Positions 41,077-51,627 of a DNA stretch of 64,000 nt are shown piece by piece. The position numbers and the translations under genes were made by a program. The notes beneath the pieces are model-generated. The model did not search any database, was not told the origin of the DNA, and saw only the letters and a program-made list of their open reading frames with translations. Each line of letters starts with the position of its first letter. Position 1 is the first letter of the stretch. Origin of the DNA: Knufia peltigerae (taxonomy: Eukaryota; Ascomycota; Eurotiomycetes; Chaetothyriales; Trichomeriaceae); NCBI GenBank assembly GCA_030247855.1, contig JAPDRN010000005.1:496001-560000 (forward strand). Reading direction: 5' to 3'.

Positions 41077-42019
41077 CTATCCATGTGGGAGCAAGCTTCT
41101 AGCTGAACTGGCTGAAGGACTTATACTCCTACTCATTTCTACCCTGAGGTTGAGTATCCCAGGACTACTCCGCAGCCTTGAGGATCTTTCTTTTCCGCGA
41201 CCATGCCTTGTTTCCTGAACCGTAAGATCGTCGACATCGACGTGTGGGTTGACGGCCGAAAATCGATGTGATGCAAGCTCAACAGGTTCTTCGAGACTGT
41301 TGACGGGCGACCTCGATCGGTTTCGTCTGTTGAAATCAACCACGTTCAGTCCCGGACCACCCATCATCTCTTGCGGCTCAAGATCTCGTTCCCTCGAGAC
41401 GGAACTGAATGTGTAAGACGGGGCATATGCCGCCGGCACCATGAACTTGTCCGGTGTGCCTTGGCGGTGGTAAGTAAGGCGTGATGTTATCGAGTCTGAT
41501 TTTATGAACCATCATCGTCAGTTTCTTTGTTTTTCCCTGTTTTTGACGTACCAAGAAACAAAAATGGGGGGGGGGGTTATGATGGGAAAGGGAAATGAAT
41601 ATATCACCTGTTCGCGATCGACTTCTGTCATTCTGCCCTTGATACCGCACAATCTCATGGAACCCTGCCTTCTTATACCTTGGTCGTGGTTGGCGATAAC
41701 CCTCACTTCGTCGCTGTCGTCTCCTCAGATAACAAAATATGCAGAGTCCGATCAAAACCGTACAGAGGATCCCAGCAGCAGCAGAAACACCCGCTATCTC
41801 CATGTTCCGAGATGTGAGTAGCTTTGGATCCGTCCTTGATGTTGGCACGGTTGTTGGGGGGATACCCGTCGATGTCGTACCCTGCGTCGGGGTTTGGGAA
41901 GCCTCACGGCCAGCCATGTTATTTTTCTTTTCGAAGAGATCGCTGCTATTGTCGTTTGTACTTCTCGACAATCTTCTGGCATAACCGTATGTGGGTTGTC
42001 CCGTGCTCCAAGATATCAT
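41077..42019 (-). CDS. Small single-pass membrane protein, unknown function
   Basis: Two exons, 42019-41608 and 41459-41077, give 264 aa. The 148-nt intron has donor GTGATA and acceptor CCAAG, and contains a poly-G/poly-C run. Splicing changes frame into KFMVPAAYAPSYTFSSVSRE and a basic Ser/Arg tail ending SSARSLLPHG. A Thr/Ser/Pro-rich N-terminal segment precedes one membrane helix (IAGVSAAAGILCTVLIGLCI) and then a juxtamembrane basic cluster (YLRRRQRR). This layout, with a Ser/Thr-rich ectodomain, one helix and a cytosolic tail, occurs in many fungal surface proteins, but no signal peptide is evident. A second in-frame ATG at 41917 would give 230 aa. An upstream exon may be missing. I recognise no family. 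Confidence 0.6.
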
Positions 42020-43406
42020 ACCATGGCTCTATATCAATGGTCGTCGTATCCTTGAGGCGAAACAAGCAATCATGACTCCTCAAATATCTTCAAATCCCAT
42101 ATCGCCACAGTGCGGAATTCGAGGCTTGTGGTTGCTTTCTTCGGAATGTACTGTATGGACTGAGCATGACCAATCCGACAAGTACCCGGGAGTGGTAAAG
42201 GTGAGTGGTATTCGGCTATCGAAAGCAACAAGATAACTCGCCTAAAGAGATGAGTGCCTTTAAGTAATAGGTCCCCTCTCCCACGCCGCGACGTCTGGTC
42301 TATCGTCTCTCCCCTAAATATAAAAATCACAAACGCACACCACCATGACCCATGCCTTCTCTCATTGAATCTGACCCAGCGATTGACCGAGGCAGTAGAT
42401 GGTACGAGTAGTACAAAAAAGACACCGCCACCCGATTCACACAAAAACTACATAAACCGTGCATGGCCATTCACCTGCACTCCGTAGTCAAGGGGGTCTA
42501 TCCGGGGCTCGCTCAGACTCGCCTGTTTACTTGGTAATAATCGGAGGTGCCGTTGCAAAGATACTACTCCGTCGTATGAATGAAAACTCGCTTATCTCGA
42601 GTACTTTTCTTACATGAACTTTGCTTACGTACAGGATCCAGGGGTATGTACTGCAGTCTACACGAAAGCGGTATGGGAATCGTTACACAATTGCCACAAA
42701 GGCATACGCCGAACGACCAAACACCAACAACTTTACAAGAAACCCTTGCGATCGCATACCGCTTCTTTTAATTGTCCAAAGTACCCTGCAATTTCTTCTA
42801 CCTTTATCTTGCTTTCCACCAAAGCAGGCGCCCGTAATAATTTAGGCGAAAGCTTCTCCGTATGAGGCTGAGGCTGAGGCAACTCTTTCTCCTTCGTTGC
42901 TGGCTCGAGAAACAGACCGCCCCAAGCTTATCAATCCCCCTCCTCTGTCGCACATCTAGTTGACACTTTACCATATTGCAGTCGTAAATTACGAAATACA
43001 CAGGAATGCACCAGTGTCTGAACTCTCGTTCATCTGAACCATCTAGGTAAACCGGCGGAGTCAATCATCATACATGGTATTGTAGGCTTGAGCAAATCTA
43101 TCTTTTACTCGTAGTAAGCGTGTTGCCATTAGCTGGCGACGCACAAGAATGATCGGTGAGGATCAGGTCCAAACTCCTTCTACTAAACACAGCCACTGGC
43201 AATGATGCTGACACAATGCCTTGGAATTATCCACTTTGCATTCATTCACCGCTTTCAGGCGATGAAGAGATATTCTTAAACACTGTCGAGAATTCCTTGA
43301 GCAGTCGATTATGCAAGACCAGCCACCAGGCTATTTTTGAAGTCTGAGTCGATTGAAGCCTTCTGAGACAGACGAGACATGCATGTCGACACTTGAGTCT
43401 CGACGA
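42020..43406. other. 1.4-kb intergenic region between two minus-strand genes
   Basis: This region should hold the promoter of the small membrane protein and the 3' side of prp43. CACTCCGTAG and TACTCCGTCG motifs lie near 42478-42486 and 42564-42572. ORFs are short, and I see no gene. Confidence 0.35.
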
Positions 43407-45698
43407 CTATCTGCCGCCCTTCATCTTTTGTCTCCTAGCAACACGTTCTGTAAGTCGCTGCAGTGCCGTCCTAACTTCACCTTTAGGGAAACTATCAACG
43501 TCGTAGTACCCAGGCGCAATGTCGAGCAGCCACTCGCCCCGAACGCTAGTGACAGTCCGAATATAGTTCTTGCTTGTAAGCACAAACTCATTGTACACAA
43601 CCCACTCACTTTCCTGGCCAAGGACAGTGCTGGGGTGAAGTAAAACGGTCTGGTTATCCTTGACTGTGGTGTAAGTTTTGCCGTTGGCCTCTTTTTTGGC
43701 GACTTGCATGAAGAACCCTGACACAAGCGCCTTCCGGATGTTTTCATAGTACTTCTTGTCTTCGAATGGGGTTGACATGAGTTCCAGCTCCTCTCGTTCC
43801 ATGATACGCTTAAGTTGCATGCGCACGTTGTCAGCCGATTGAAGGGCTCGAAGACTGAGGAAATGGTCGTGACACCATTGTCTCGTGTTGGCCTGTGCTT
43901 CGGGGCCCTTAAAGGCATGATACACATTCAAAAGTGTCAGGTGGTCGCCGTCAGGGTGCGCAAACAAATTCTTCATCTCATCTGCACGTTTGCGTGCAGA
44001 AGCTGGTCTTACAAAGATTTGAGGCACGGAAAGCAAAGCTACCAGACTCAAAATCTCGTTCGAGCAGTAGAACTCGGGCGAGGAGATCAGCATCACCGCT
44101 AACGCCGGATCTAGGGGAAACTCAGACGCCAGCTTGCCCATTGTTGTCAGATTTCCATCGTCATCCAAGCATGCAAGATAGTTCAATTCTTCCAAAGCCC
44201 GCATGAGAGTCTCCGGAGCGGGAGGGTCCATAAGGTCGAAATGAACAAGATCGTCGATGCCGAGCTTCTTCAATTCCAGAACTGTTGATGACAAATTCGA
44301 TCTCAACACTTCTGGGTATGTCTGCTCGATAAGTTCCTTCTTGAACGCCCCCTCGGTGTAGAGTCTGAAGCATTTACCAGGCCGAGTACGACCCGCACGA
44401 CCGGCTCTTTGTTGTGCCGATGCTTTCGAGATTGGGGAAACCAAGAGTGATTCAACACGGATACGTGGGTTATAGACCTTTTGCTTCGAGAAACCGGGGT
44501 CAACCACATACACAATACCGTCAATGGTGAGAGACGTCTCTGCAATGTTGGTAGCAACAATGCACTTCCGGCCTGCCCTTCCACCTGGTTTGCGAGGAGG
44601 CGGTGCTGGTTCAAAGATTCTCTGTTGCTGAGCTGGAGGCAGAGTACCGTATAGTGGGTAGACCTTCATGGGGCCGGCATCGGCTTCACGAATCATCTCG
44701 TCTGTCTCGAGAGATATTTTGCGGCACGCATCTTCAATTTCTTCTTCACCAGTCAGAAATAGCAAGATATCTCCTTCAGGTTCCGTCGCATGTATTTGTA
44801 GAACGGTTCTGATTGCTGCTTCCACATAATCTCTCTCCGGCTCGGGGGTGTAGAAGATCTCGACGGGGTGGGTTCGACCAGGAACAGCGAGCAATGGCGC
44901 ATCGTTAAAATACCGTTGGAATTTCTGTGCGTCAAGTGTTGCAGACATGATGATCAACTTGAGATCTGGTCTGCGCAGGACCACTTCTTTCAACAAACCC
45001 ATCAGAACATCAGTGGCCAGCGTCCGCTCGTGGGCCTCGTCTAGAATGATGGTACTGTATCTCTGTAGGTCGTGGTCGTTCATGGCCTCTCTTAAGAGCA
45101 TACCATCGGTCATGTACTTGAGCATCGTCTTTTGGCTAGTCATATCTTCGAATCTTATGCTGTAACCAACTTCCTCGCCAAGTTTGACGTCCATCTCGTT
45201 CGCAACACGTTCAGCAACAGACATGGCGGCGACTCGTCGTGGCTGCGTACAAGCAACGAGCTTCCGCTCTTGTTGGGGCAGGTCATCGTAGATGACGAAT
45301 TGTGGTATTTGTGTGGTCTTTCCAGAACCTGTCTCACCCACGAAGACGAGAATCTGAGACTGCTGATAGAGTTGGAGGAATTCATCTCGTTGTGCGTGCA
45401 CAGGAAGGTCGCGTCTGGTTCGAAGGATAGAAAAGTATCTCTCGGAGAATGGCTTTCCAGTGAAAGGGTTCGTCTTGCTATCTTCAGCGGCCCGCGCGAG
45501 CGCCGCGGTAGTTTTATGTCTTTGCATTTTTGCTAATGGACCGTCTTTCGGAGGGGTCGAGTAACCATTACTATAGCCATTTGACTCGTTGTCGTGCCAG
45601 TGTGCGAGATAGGGGTTATTCTCTGGGTTCAAATCGCCTGATGTCTTCTGTCGTTTTGCAGGCGCACCGTCAGGATTCGCTGAGTGTTTGCTAGCCAT
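43407..45698 (-). CDS. prp43: DEAH-box RNA helicase Prp43
   Basis: A single 763-aa exon from ATG at 45698. All DEAH/RHA helicase motifs are present: GETGSGKTTQIPQF (I), TQPRRVAAMSVAERVA (Ia), TDGMLLREAM, DEAHERT (II), SATLDAQKFQRYF (III), LLFLTGEEEIEDAC (IV), TNIAETSLTIDGIVYVVDPG (V) and QRAGRAGRTRPGKCFRLYT (VI). They are followed by the winged-helix, ratchet and OB-fold C-terminus with SGFFMQVAKKE and VLHPSTVL-like sequence. The N-terminus SKHSANPDGAPAKRQKTSGD and the overall length match Prp43 rather than the larger Prp2, Prp16 or Prp22. The enzyme releases the intron lariat and disassembles the spliceosome, and also acts in ribosome biogenesis. Confidence 0.96.
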   Translation of the reverse strand: MASKHSANPDGAPAKRQKTSGDLNPENNPYLAHWHDNESNGYSNGYSTPPKDGPLAKMQRHKTTAALARAAEDSKTNPFTGKPFSERYFSILRTRRDLPVHAQRDEFLQLYQQSQILVFVGETGSGKTTQIPQFVIYDDLPQQERKLVACTQPRRVAAMSVAERVANEMDVKLGEEVGYSIRFEDMTSQKTMLKYMTDGMLLREAMNDHDLQRYSTIILDEAHERTLATDVLMGLLKEVVLRRPDLKLIIMSATLDAQKFQRYFNDAPLLAVPGRTHPVEIFYTPEPERDYVEAAIRTVLQIHATEPEGDILLFLTGEEEIEDACRKISLETDEMIREADAGPMKVYPLYGTLPPAQQQRIFEPAPPPRKPGGRAGRKCIVATNIAETSLTIDGIVYVVDPGFSKQKVYNPRIRVESLLVSPISKASAQQRAGRAGRTRPGKCFRLYTEGAFKKELIEQTYPEVLRSNLSSTVLELKKLGIDDLVHFDLMDPPAPETLMRALEELNYLACLDDDGNLTTMGKLASEFPLDPALAVMLISSPEFYCSNEILSLVALLSVPQIFVRPASARKRADEMKNLFAHPDGDHLTLLNVYHAFKGPEAQANTRQWCHDHFLSLRALQSADNVRMQLKRIMEREELELMSTPFEDKKYYENIRKALVSGFFMQVAKKEANGKTYTTVKDNQTVLLHPSTVLGQESEWVVYNEFVLTSKNYIRTVTSVRGEWLLDIAPGYYDVDSFPKGEVRTALQRLTERVARRQKMKGGR

Positions 45699-46161
45699 TG
45701 CCACCAAAAGGGTAGACGGCGCAATCGGGGAAGTGAAAAGTGGTAGGGAAGGCGCAAGGAGTAGCCAACGAAGGCAGGTGCGAGAATAGCGATAGCGACT
45801 AACAAATGCTATACCACAGGCACGACTTCAGCGGCACTTTTGTTGTAGTCAAGGTCGTCTCTCAAAAGGCGAGGCAGAAAAATATCAAGATCAAATTGAG
45901 TCAGACTGTTTCATTGTTTCGGCATCAATGACTCGCACGAACGGAAATTCTCTACGGCGAAGGAAGTTTTCTACGGTGGATCAATAGCGTCATGGTGAAT
46001 CGTCCCATTCATTTTCCTATTCATAACCTCAGGCCTTCGTCTTCAAAGCGACGTTGTTGCCAGGACTTTTCTCATCCAAAAGATAACAAATCTGAGACCC
46101 AGCGCGCCCATGAAGTCCCCAAACCGAATTTCCCAGAGGTAACAATCGCTTTTCTTCCGAA
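45699..46161. other. prp43 upstream region and 3' end of the protoglobin gene
   Basis: A 460-base intergenic stretch between two minus-strand genes. No coding sequence, repeat or RNA gene is evident. Confidence 0.4.
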
Positions 46162-47260
46162 CTAAGCAAAAGGACTTGGGCCTAGTCTTTCCTTGCCAAT
46201 CGTCTTTCCCTCCATCACGCGCAGACGTGGAATACCTGATGGCGAAGAAGGCGAGCCGAGAATGTCATCTCTTGGGGGCTTCGTTGTTGCCGCTCTCTGC
46301 TTATCGAGATCTTGGGTGCCGTTGACCATCCCGCTGAAAGGACACCCGATTTGCTCATTACTCAGCCGGACCTGTTCCATTGTCCGGCCTAAGCTGGTCG
46401 TGCTCTTTTCTGATGAGACGGATGATACCGTGCCATCTATTGAACTGTCATCCTCGTCCACCTTCCCTAGCACTCTCTTGCCGTTCACGTATCCTTCTGG
46501 TTGACGTGCTTCGGCCTGAGTCTCTTCGTCCCATTCGGCATCGATGAACTCTTTGCCGTCGTCAACGTGCCATTTGGCCATGAGATCGTTCTGAATCCAA
46601 ATGACTTTACCGATCGCCTTGACAATCGCAATCTTTTGTGTGAGATCCAGTCGGGGATGCGAAAGGATCGCTTCAGTCATCGCATCTTGAATGTAACCAA
46701 GACAAGCCCCAAGAAAGACATAGTCGACGTGCAGTGGGTTCTTTCTCCCTTTGCCGACATGCATCAAGCTATGAATGGTGAGTTCCTACTCTTTTCTGCC
46801 CAAAGAAGCCGGCACTTACCCCACTTTGTCCAGGTACTGCCAGTATTCCATTTTGCTCGGATCTGAATTGAGTTTGGTGAGATACCACCGTAGGAACATT
46901 TTCCTGTGTCTGATCTGAGCGTCTTCCTCTCCGATCCACCGTTCGGGATCTTCTTCACTTCGACTATCACGCGTGCTGAACACTCGGGCTGTTATGTCGT
47001 GTTGCAAGAGCTTCTTGTAGACCATGTTGACAATAGCCGGAATTATAGCTTTGATATACTTCTGTCCTTCACTCAGTGCGACAACGTCATCTGCAAATCA
47101 CATGGTAAGAGTCTTCCCTATCAGATCAATGCATCATAATGAAGGCCGACTTACCAGAGCCAAACTCAAGGAATTGCTGCAAGTAAAAGACCCTAGCGGG
47201 TAACGAGGTGAAGAGTTCTCTTCGGTCTACATGTTCCATGTTCTTCGGTAGTGCTGCCAT
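46162..47260 (-). CDS. Protoglobin-domain protein
   Basis: Three exons, 47260-47155, 47090-46820 and 46768-46162, give 327 aa. Introns of 64 and 51 nt have donors GTAAGT/GTAAGTG and acceptors TTGCAG/CATAG. The assembled start is MAALPKNMEHVDRRELFTSL followed by PARVFYLQQFLEFGSDDVVA. The all-helical globin-like region contains QKYIKAIIPAIVNMVYKKLL, HRKMFLRWYLTKLNSDPSKM, EYWQYLDKVGLMHVGKGR and HVDYVFLGACLGYIQDAMTE. This matches the protoglobin family of sensor-type single-domain globins, in which a His in the LMHVGKGR region is the likely proximal haem ligand (inference). The last about 120 residues are disordered. Function in fungi is not established; oxygen or NO sensing is possible. It diverges from tpi1. 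Confidence 0.8.
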
Positions 47261-48803
47261 CTTGTGGGAATCATGCAAATAGGTCGGTGACTAGGAGAGC
47301 AAATGGAGAATAAGAAAAGCAACACGATCTTTTATGGTGTTGTCGCTGGGCAAGCACCAGAGTCCGAACTCAAATTCGATGAATAGCCACCGGCCAGTCG
47401 CCTTGATAAAAGAGCACGTATATATATGTCAGTGTTTCATGTATCAAACTCTTAGAACTGAGCCGTCCCGCGTGCCGGATCCTCACATGGTAGATCCCTG
47501 TTCATCTCGAGCGCGAACATGACCCACAAACCACGTGTGGATGCGTGGCGTGACAGTATTTCAACGTCGTTTGATGTCCAAAACGGAGGAATCGGCAGCA
47601 GGTAACGCCACCTCAAAGACGAGGAAGAAGATCAGATTGTGCGAAACATTGGGGTCCAAAGAAGAGAACCCGGAATTGGCGTTCTTGCCATGGCTCTACC
47701 ATTGCAGTTATACATTAACATTTGCTTAGGTAACCTACCATATGTCCTCCCATAGCCTTTGTTGTTCCTGAGAAGCTTGATGAAGAAGCCAGAACCTGAG
47801 CCTCTAGAGGTCTGCTCATGATCGAACCAGCGGAGGTGACGTTTTTCAGATGAATTCGAGATGTTTCAGAATCGATTTGCTTTTCTCGCTTATTAGGCAC
47901 AAACCGTTACTTGGTGGAGATTATGCACTTCCGGATGTCTGATGCCGCGATAAATGTATGGATATATCCCAGTTCCAGAACTCATGGAACAAGATGGTGG
48001 ATTTTACAGACAGCTGTATTTTTCGAAAACCTGAAATTATCATTGTAACGGTGTGGCAGAAGTCAGGTCATCCACGAGGTCAAACAGTACCGACCCGGCC
48101 CGTTTTCTCCATCCATGGACGCCACGGGACGCATCCTAAGTGCTCGAACCATGATCTTCTCGCCTATCATGGATTTTACATTCCTCTTTCGACAAGGCTG
48201 ATGGTCGATGACGGAGACCGCCGTTGGTTGTCGTTAGATTGCAAATGGAAGTCTCGCACGCGTGAAGAAGAATCTCTCTCTCCTGCGGCAGGTCGGAAAG
48301 AATCGGGAGCATCTGTGATGTGCCCCATCAATTGCACACATCAGGGATTCTTGGATTCCCGGCAGGATGGGGGAAATACAAGCCGCTCCAGATTCACGAG
48401 TCGAATACAGATTGCTGTTTGATGGGACATACGAACAAATTGATATTCGAGGAATTGGAAGTACATACTGTAGATGCTCATTCGCCGCTTTTAGTGCAAC
48501 CCTTACGTACAATTGAATCCTCCGTGAATTGGCCGAGCAAAAAAAGAGGCTCGGCAAAGCTGCCCCTTTCCATCTACCCTCCGCCCAACACCCCTCGATC
48601 GTCATTCGCGAGCCCCGCTGTCAACAGAGCATGGAGAAGTATTGCTTCTGAACGACTTTCAGCTTCCAATTTCTTGAATACTCTACTGTTACTTTTCACT
48701 CCATTGTATTCATTATCCCTCCCCTTCAGGCCTTGTCTTGAACCAAACCAGCCCGTCAAATTACTTAAAGCTCTAGAAAGTTACCCCCCTCAATACCGCA
48801 AAA
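47261..48803. promoter_or_regulatory. 1.5-kb divergent upstream region of protoglobin and tpi1 genes
   Basis: This region separates two divergent starts. The last about 150 bases before tpi1 are pyrimidine-rich (for example 48661-48727), a typical feature of highly expressed fungal glycolytic genes. A 154-codon ORF (47958-48422) has no family features and is not called. Confidence 0.45.
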
Positions 48804-49819
48804 ATGGCCCGAAAGTTCTTCGTTGGAGGAAATTTCAAAATGTATGCTTGTGATGCCTAGCAGAAGGACTTCAACCACAATGAGGCAGTCTTCTGACAGT
48901 ATCACATCTAATAGGAATGGTACGATCAAGACCATCAAAGACATTGCTCACAATCTGTCGACATCGAAGCTCGGTATGTGCACTTTTTCTTTGTACTACA
49001 CCTCCGGTCTATTTTCGTCTCGTGGAACACCTCCTACCAGACGGTGGATGGATCGTAGTTTGCTTGCGTCCGGCAACCAATACTGACTTTTGGGGGATTG
49101 CCAAACATAACAGATTCCAACACCGAAGTCGTGATTGCACCACCTTCTCTTTACCTCCTCCTTGCGCGCGAACATCTGTCACCCAACATCGAAGTTGCAG
49201 CTCAGAATGTGTTCGACAAGCCCAACGGCGCCTTCACAGGAGAGATCTCGGTGACGCAGCTGAAGGATAGCAATATCACATGGACCCTGTTGGGTCACTC
49301 GGAGCGCCGGACCATTCTCCGTGAAGAGGACGAGTTTGTGGCGTGCAAGTCCAAGGCTGCACTCGACGGCGGTATCGGAGTCATCTTGTGCTGCGGTGAG
49401 AGTCTGGAAGAGAGGGAGAAGGGCATCACCGTCGACGTTGTCACCAGACAATTAAACGCCGTCAACAAGTCTATCGGCAAGGACGGCTGGAAGAACGTCG
49501 TCATCGCCTACGAACCCATCTGGGCCATCGGAACCGGCAAGGTTGCCACCACCGAGCAAGCTCAGGAGGTCCATGCCGCGATTCGAAAGTGGTTGGCTGA
49601 TGCTGTCTCTGCCGAAGTTGCCGAGAGCACCAGAATCATCTATGGTGGCAGTGTGAATGCAGGAAACTGCAGAGAATTGGCCAAGCAGGCTGACGTTGAC
49701 GGCTTCCTTGTTGGCGGTGCCAGTCTTAAGCCTGAGTGTAAGTAACTGTAACAGAAAACCTACTGATGGAATACTGACGGGGTTGCACAGTCGTCGAGAT
49801 CATCAACGCCAAGGCCTAG
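48804..49819 (+). CDS. tpi1: Triosephosphate isomerase
   Basis: Four exons, 48804-48841, 48915-48973, 49114-49737 and 49791-49819, encode 249 aa, the usual family length. Donors are GTATGC, GTATGT and GTAAGT; acceptors are AATAG, AACAG and CACAG. The active site is complete: the Asn-Gly-Lys region MARKFFVGGNFKMNG with the catalytic Lys, the electrophilic His in TLLGHSERR, the catalytic Glu in AYEPIWAIGTGKVAT with the flexible loop 6, and the phosphate-binding YGGSVN and FLVGGASLKPEF. The enzyme interconverts dihydroxyacetone phosphate and glyceraldehyde 3-phosphate in cytosolic glycolysis. The first intron splits Met13; the final exon encodes only about ten residues and is easily missed. Confidence 0.97.
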
Positions 49820-50186
49820 ATTTGAGGGAGCCCTAGTGCTCTACATTCATAACGTAGCAAGGCGGTTTGGAAAAGAAGCGTGCTGTTGGTGACCTGATCA
49901 ACGATCTGCGTCAAAAGGGAGTGTTTCACCACAAGGCTTCCCCTAGTTTAGGATCGCTGGAAGAATAAGTCCCTTTCAACGCATTACTGTCTCCAGTGTA
50001 ACTAAGAAACGACAAAACAAAATACTTTCATGCCAGCCACATCATTATAAAGGCTTCGTGTCTTCATCTGCGACCTGGCTTCAGGTTGCACAATGAGTCC
50101 CTCAACTCCAATCCCGATCCCCAACAACCATCCTAGTAAGTAGGTAATGTTACATTCCGCAGCACCAATATCTCTCCGTGGTTCTT
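49820..50186. other. Convergent 3' region between tpi1 and the Pmp3-family gene
   Basis: About 370 bases contain both 3' ends. No gene or repeat is evident. Confidence 0.4.
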
Positions 50187-50773
50187 TTAGTCTTGAGTTT
50201 GGATCTTGTTGTCTCCCTTCACGACATCTGAATAGCTAGGCGGCGCCTCTGGATTATCGCCACCCGCACCGACGCTCGGTCCTTCAGCTTGGGTCGGATG
50301 AGGCGCTGGCCTGTTGTTGCTGCTTCCCTCCCCCCCACTCGCCGCATTACCGGGTTGCGCAGGTCGACTCTGGGGCTTCGGCGGTAGGGGAGCAGGGCGG
50401 TCATGGCCACGTTGTTGGGTGCCGTAGTCTCGCCTCGACGGTTCGTGCCGGATGTAATAGTACGTGACTCTTCCCCCTTCGGCGTCCGGGACGGCTTCGT
50501 AGTCGTGGTCACGTTCAGGGTTGCGAGCGATAATGTACCAAGCGTGGATCAGGCCAGGGACGTAACCCAGAATGCAGAGGAGGATGTTGATCAACGAATC
50601 ACAAGAGCAGATTCCAGACTTGATCCAGACTAACGGTTTGGGATTGTTATCAGCATATGCCTCAGGATGATGGTCATCGGCGACAGCCAACAACGATGAC
50701 GGTGGGATGACAAACCTGCGATGGGTGGGAATAGGACAGCAAGCAGCCCCAGAAAGAGGTCGCCGCAAGACAT
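50187..50773 (-). CDS. Pmp3/UPF0057-family membrane protein with long Pro-rich tail
   Basis: Two exons, 50773-50716 and 50629-50187, give 166 aa. The 86-nt intron has donor GTTTGT and acceptor GTTAG, and splicing joins DLFLGLLAVLFPPIAVWIKS to GICSCDSLINILLCILGYVP and GLIHAWYIIA. This is the complete two-helix Pmp3 (stress-response RCI) core, with the Gly-Tyr-x-Pro-Gly turn and His-Ala. The usual protein is about 50-60 aa. Here a tail of about 110 residues follows, with a YYYIRHEPSRRDYG segment, a Pro/Gln-rich region and PEAPPSYSDVVKG near the end, a possible PPxY ubiquitin-ligase docking site (inference). Pmp3 proteins sit in the plasma membrane and affect membrane potential and salt tolerance. 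Confidence 0.88.
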
Positions 50774-51627
50774 GATGAAAATTGTGGTCCGTCGCTCGAT
50801 GATCTCGGGCATTCGAGGTACGGTACGATGGGACGTAGCGTTCGGAAAAGAGAGAAGAGTGTGTATATCTCTTTTTTTTTGGTTTTGCAAAACACAGTCG
50901 TAGTATAAGTTGGTTGCGATTACAGACGAGTGCGCGCAAAAGCAGAGAAAGAAGAAGAAATGATAGGAGCCTGGAATGATGAAGAGGAGAAGGAGGAGGC
51001 GCAGTTCTGCAAGGCTGCGGTGATTATCATCACCACCAAAAATGACGTTCCACAAATCGACGGGACTGACCGAAAAACCGTACAATTGTACGAGTGCATT
51101 TTGTGCTACTACGGTACTCCGTAGAAATACCTGGGTAGACAAAAGCAGCGAGCACTACTACGTACGTCGTACTTCGTACTCGTACTTTGTTCGGGATAAC
51201 GCACATAATGTGTCATGTGACCTGGCGCGGGCTCTCTCCTCCCTTGCCTCGGTTCGGCTCTAGATTGGAATTGCGAAGCCTGTCGTTGGAGTTCCATACA
51301 GTACAACAACTGTTACCCGTTGGCCCAGGTTCCCTCGGGACCCAGTGGGTGGTGAGGTGAGCCGTCCCCAGATTATCCCAGATTATCCCAGATTACCTTA
51401 CTTTGCGCTTTGGATTTGTTTTGTCACAGAGTACAAGTTCAAGAGAGAGACTTTTGTAACGTTGCTTTGACATTCCCTAGGTGTATACATACCAGCGCAG
51501 ACTCCTCGTCTGAACATATACCAGAGCCGTCTTCTATTTACAGGGGTACACCTTGCAGCGCTCTTTCGACCTCGGTAGACTCGAATTTGGGTATTCTTAC
51601 AGGACAAACAAGCACATCGCGACCACC
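50774..51627. promoter_or_regulatory. Divergent upstream region of Pmp3-family and Pex11-family genes
   Basis: About 850 bases separate two divergent starts. The region contains a 10-bp tandem repeat at 51367-51396, a TACTCCGTA motif at 51115-51123 and a CGTAC-rich stretch around 51160-51187. No gene is supported. Confidence 0.45.
51367..51396. repeat. 10-bp direct tandem repeat, three copies
   Basis: Three successive copies of CCCAGATTAT, the last ending in C, lie about 230 bases upstream of the Pex11-family start. Confidence 0.85.

Noticed and set aside
47958..48422. A 154-codon ORF upstream of tpi1
   Set aside because: No domain or homologous block is visible, and it lies in the divergent promoter region.
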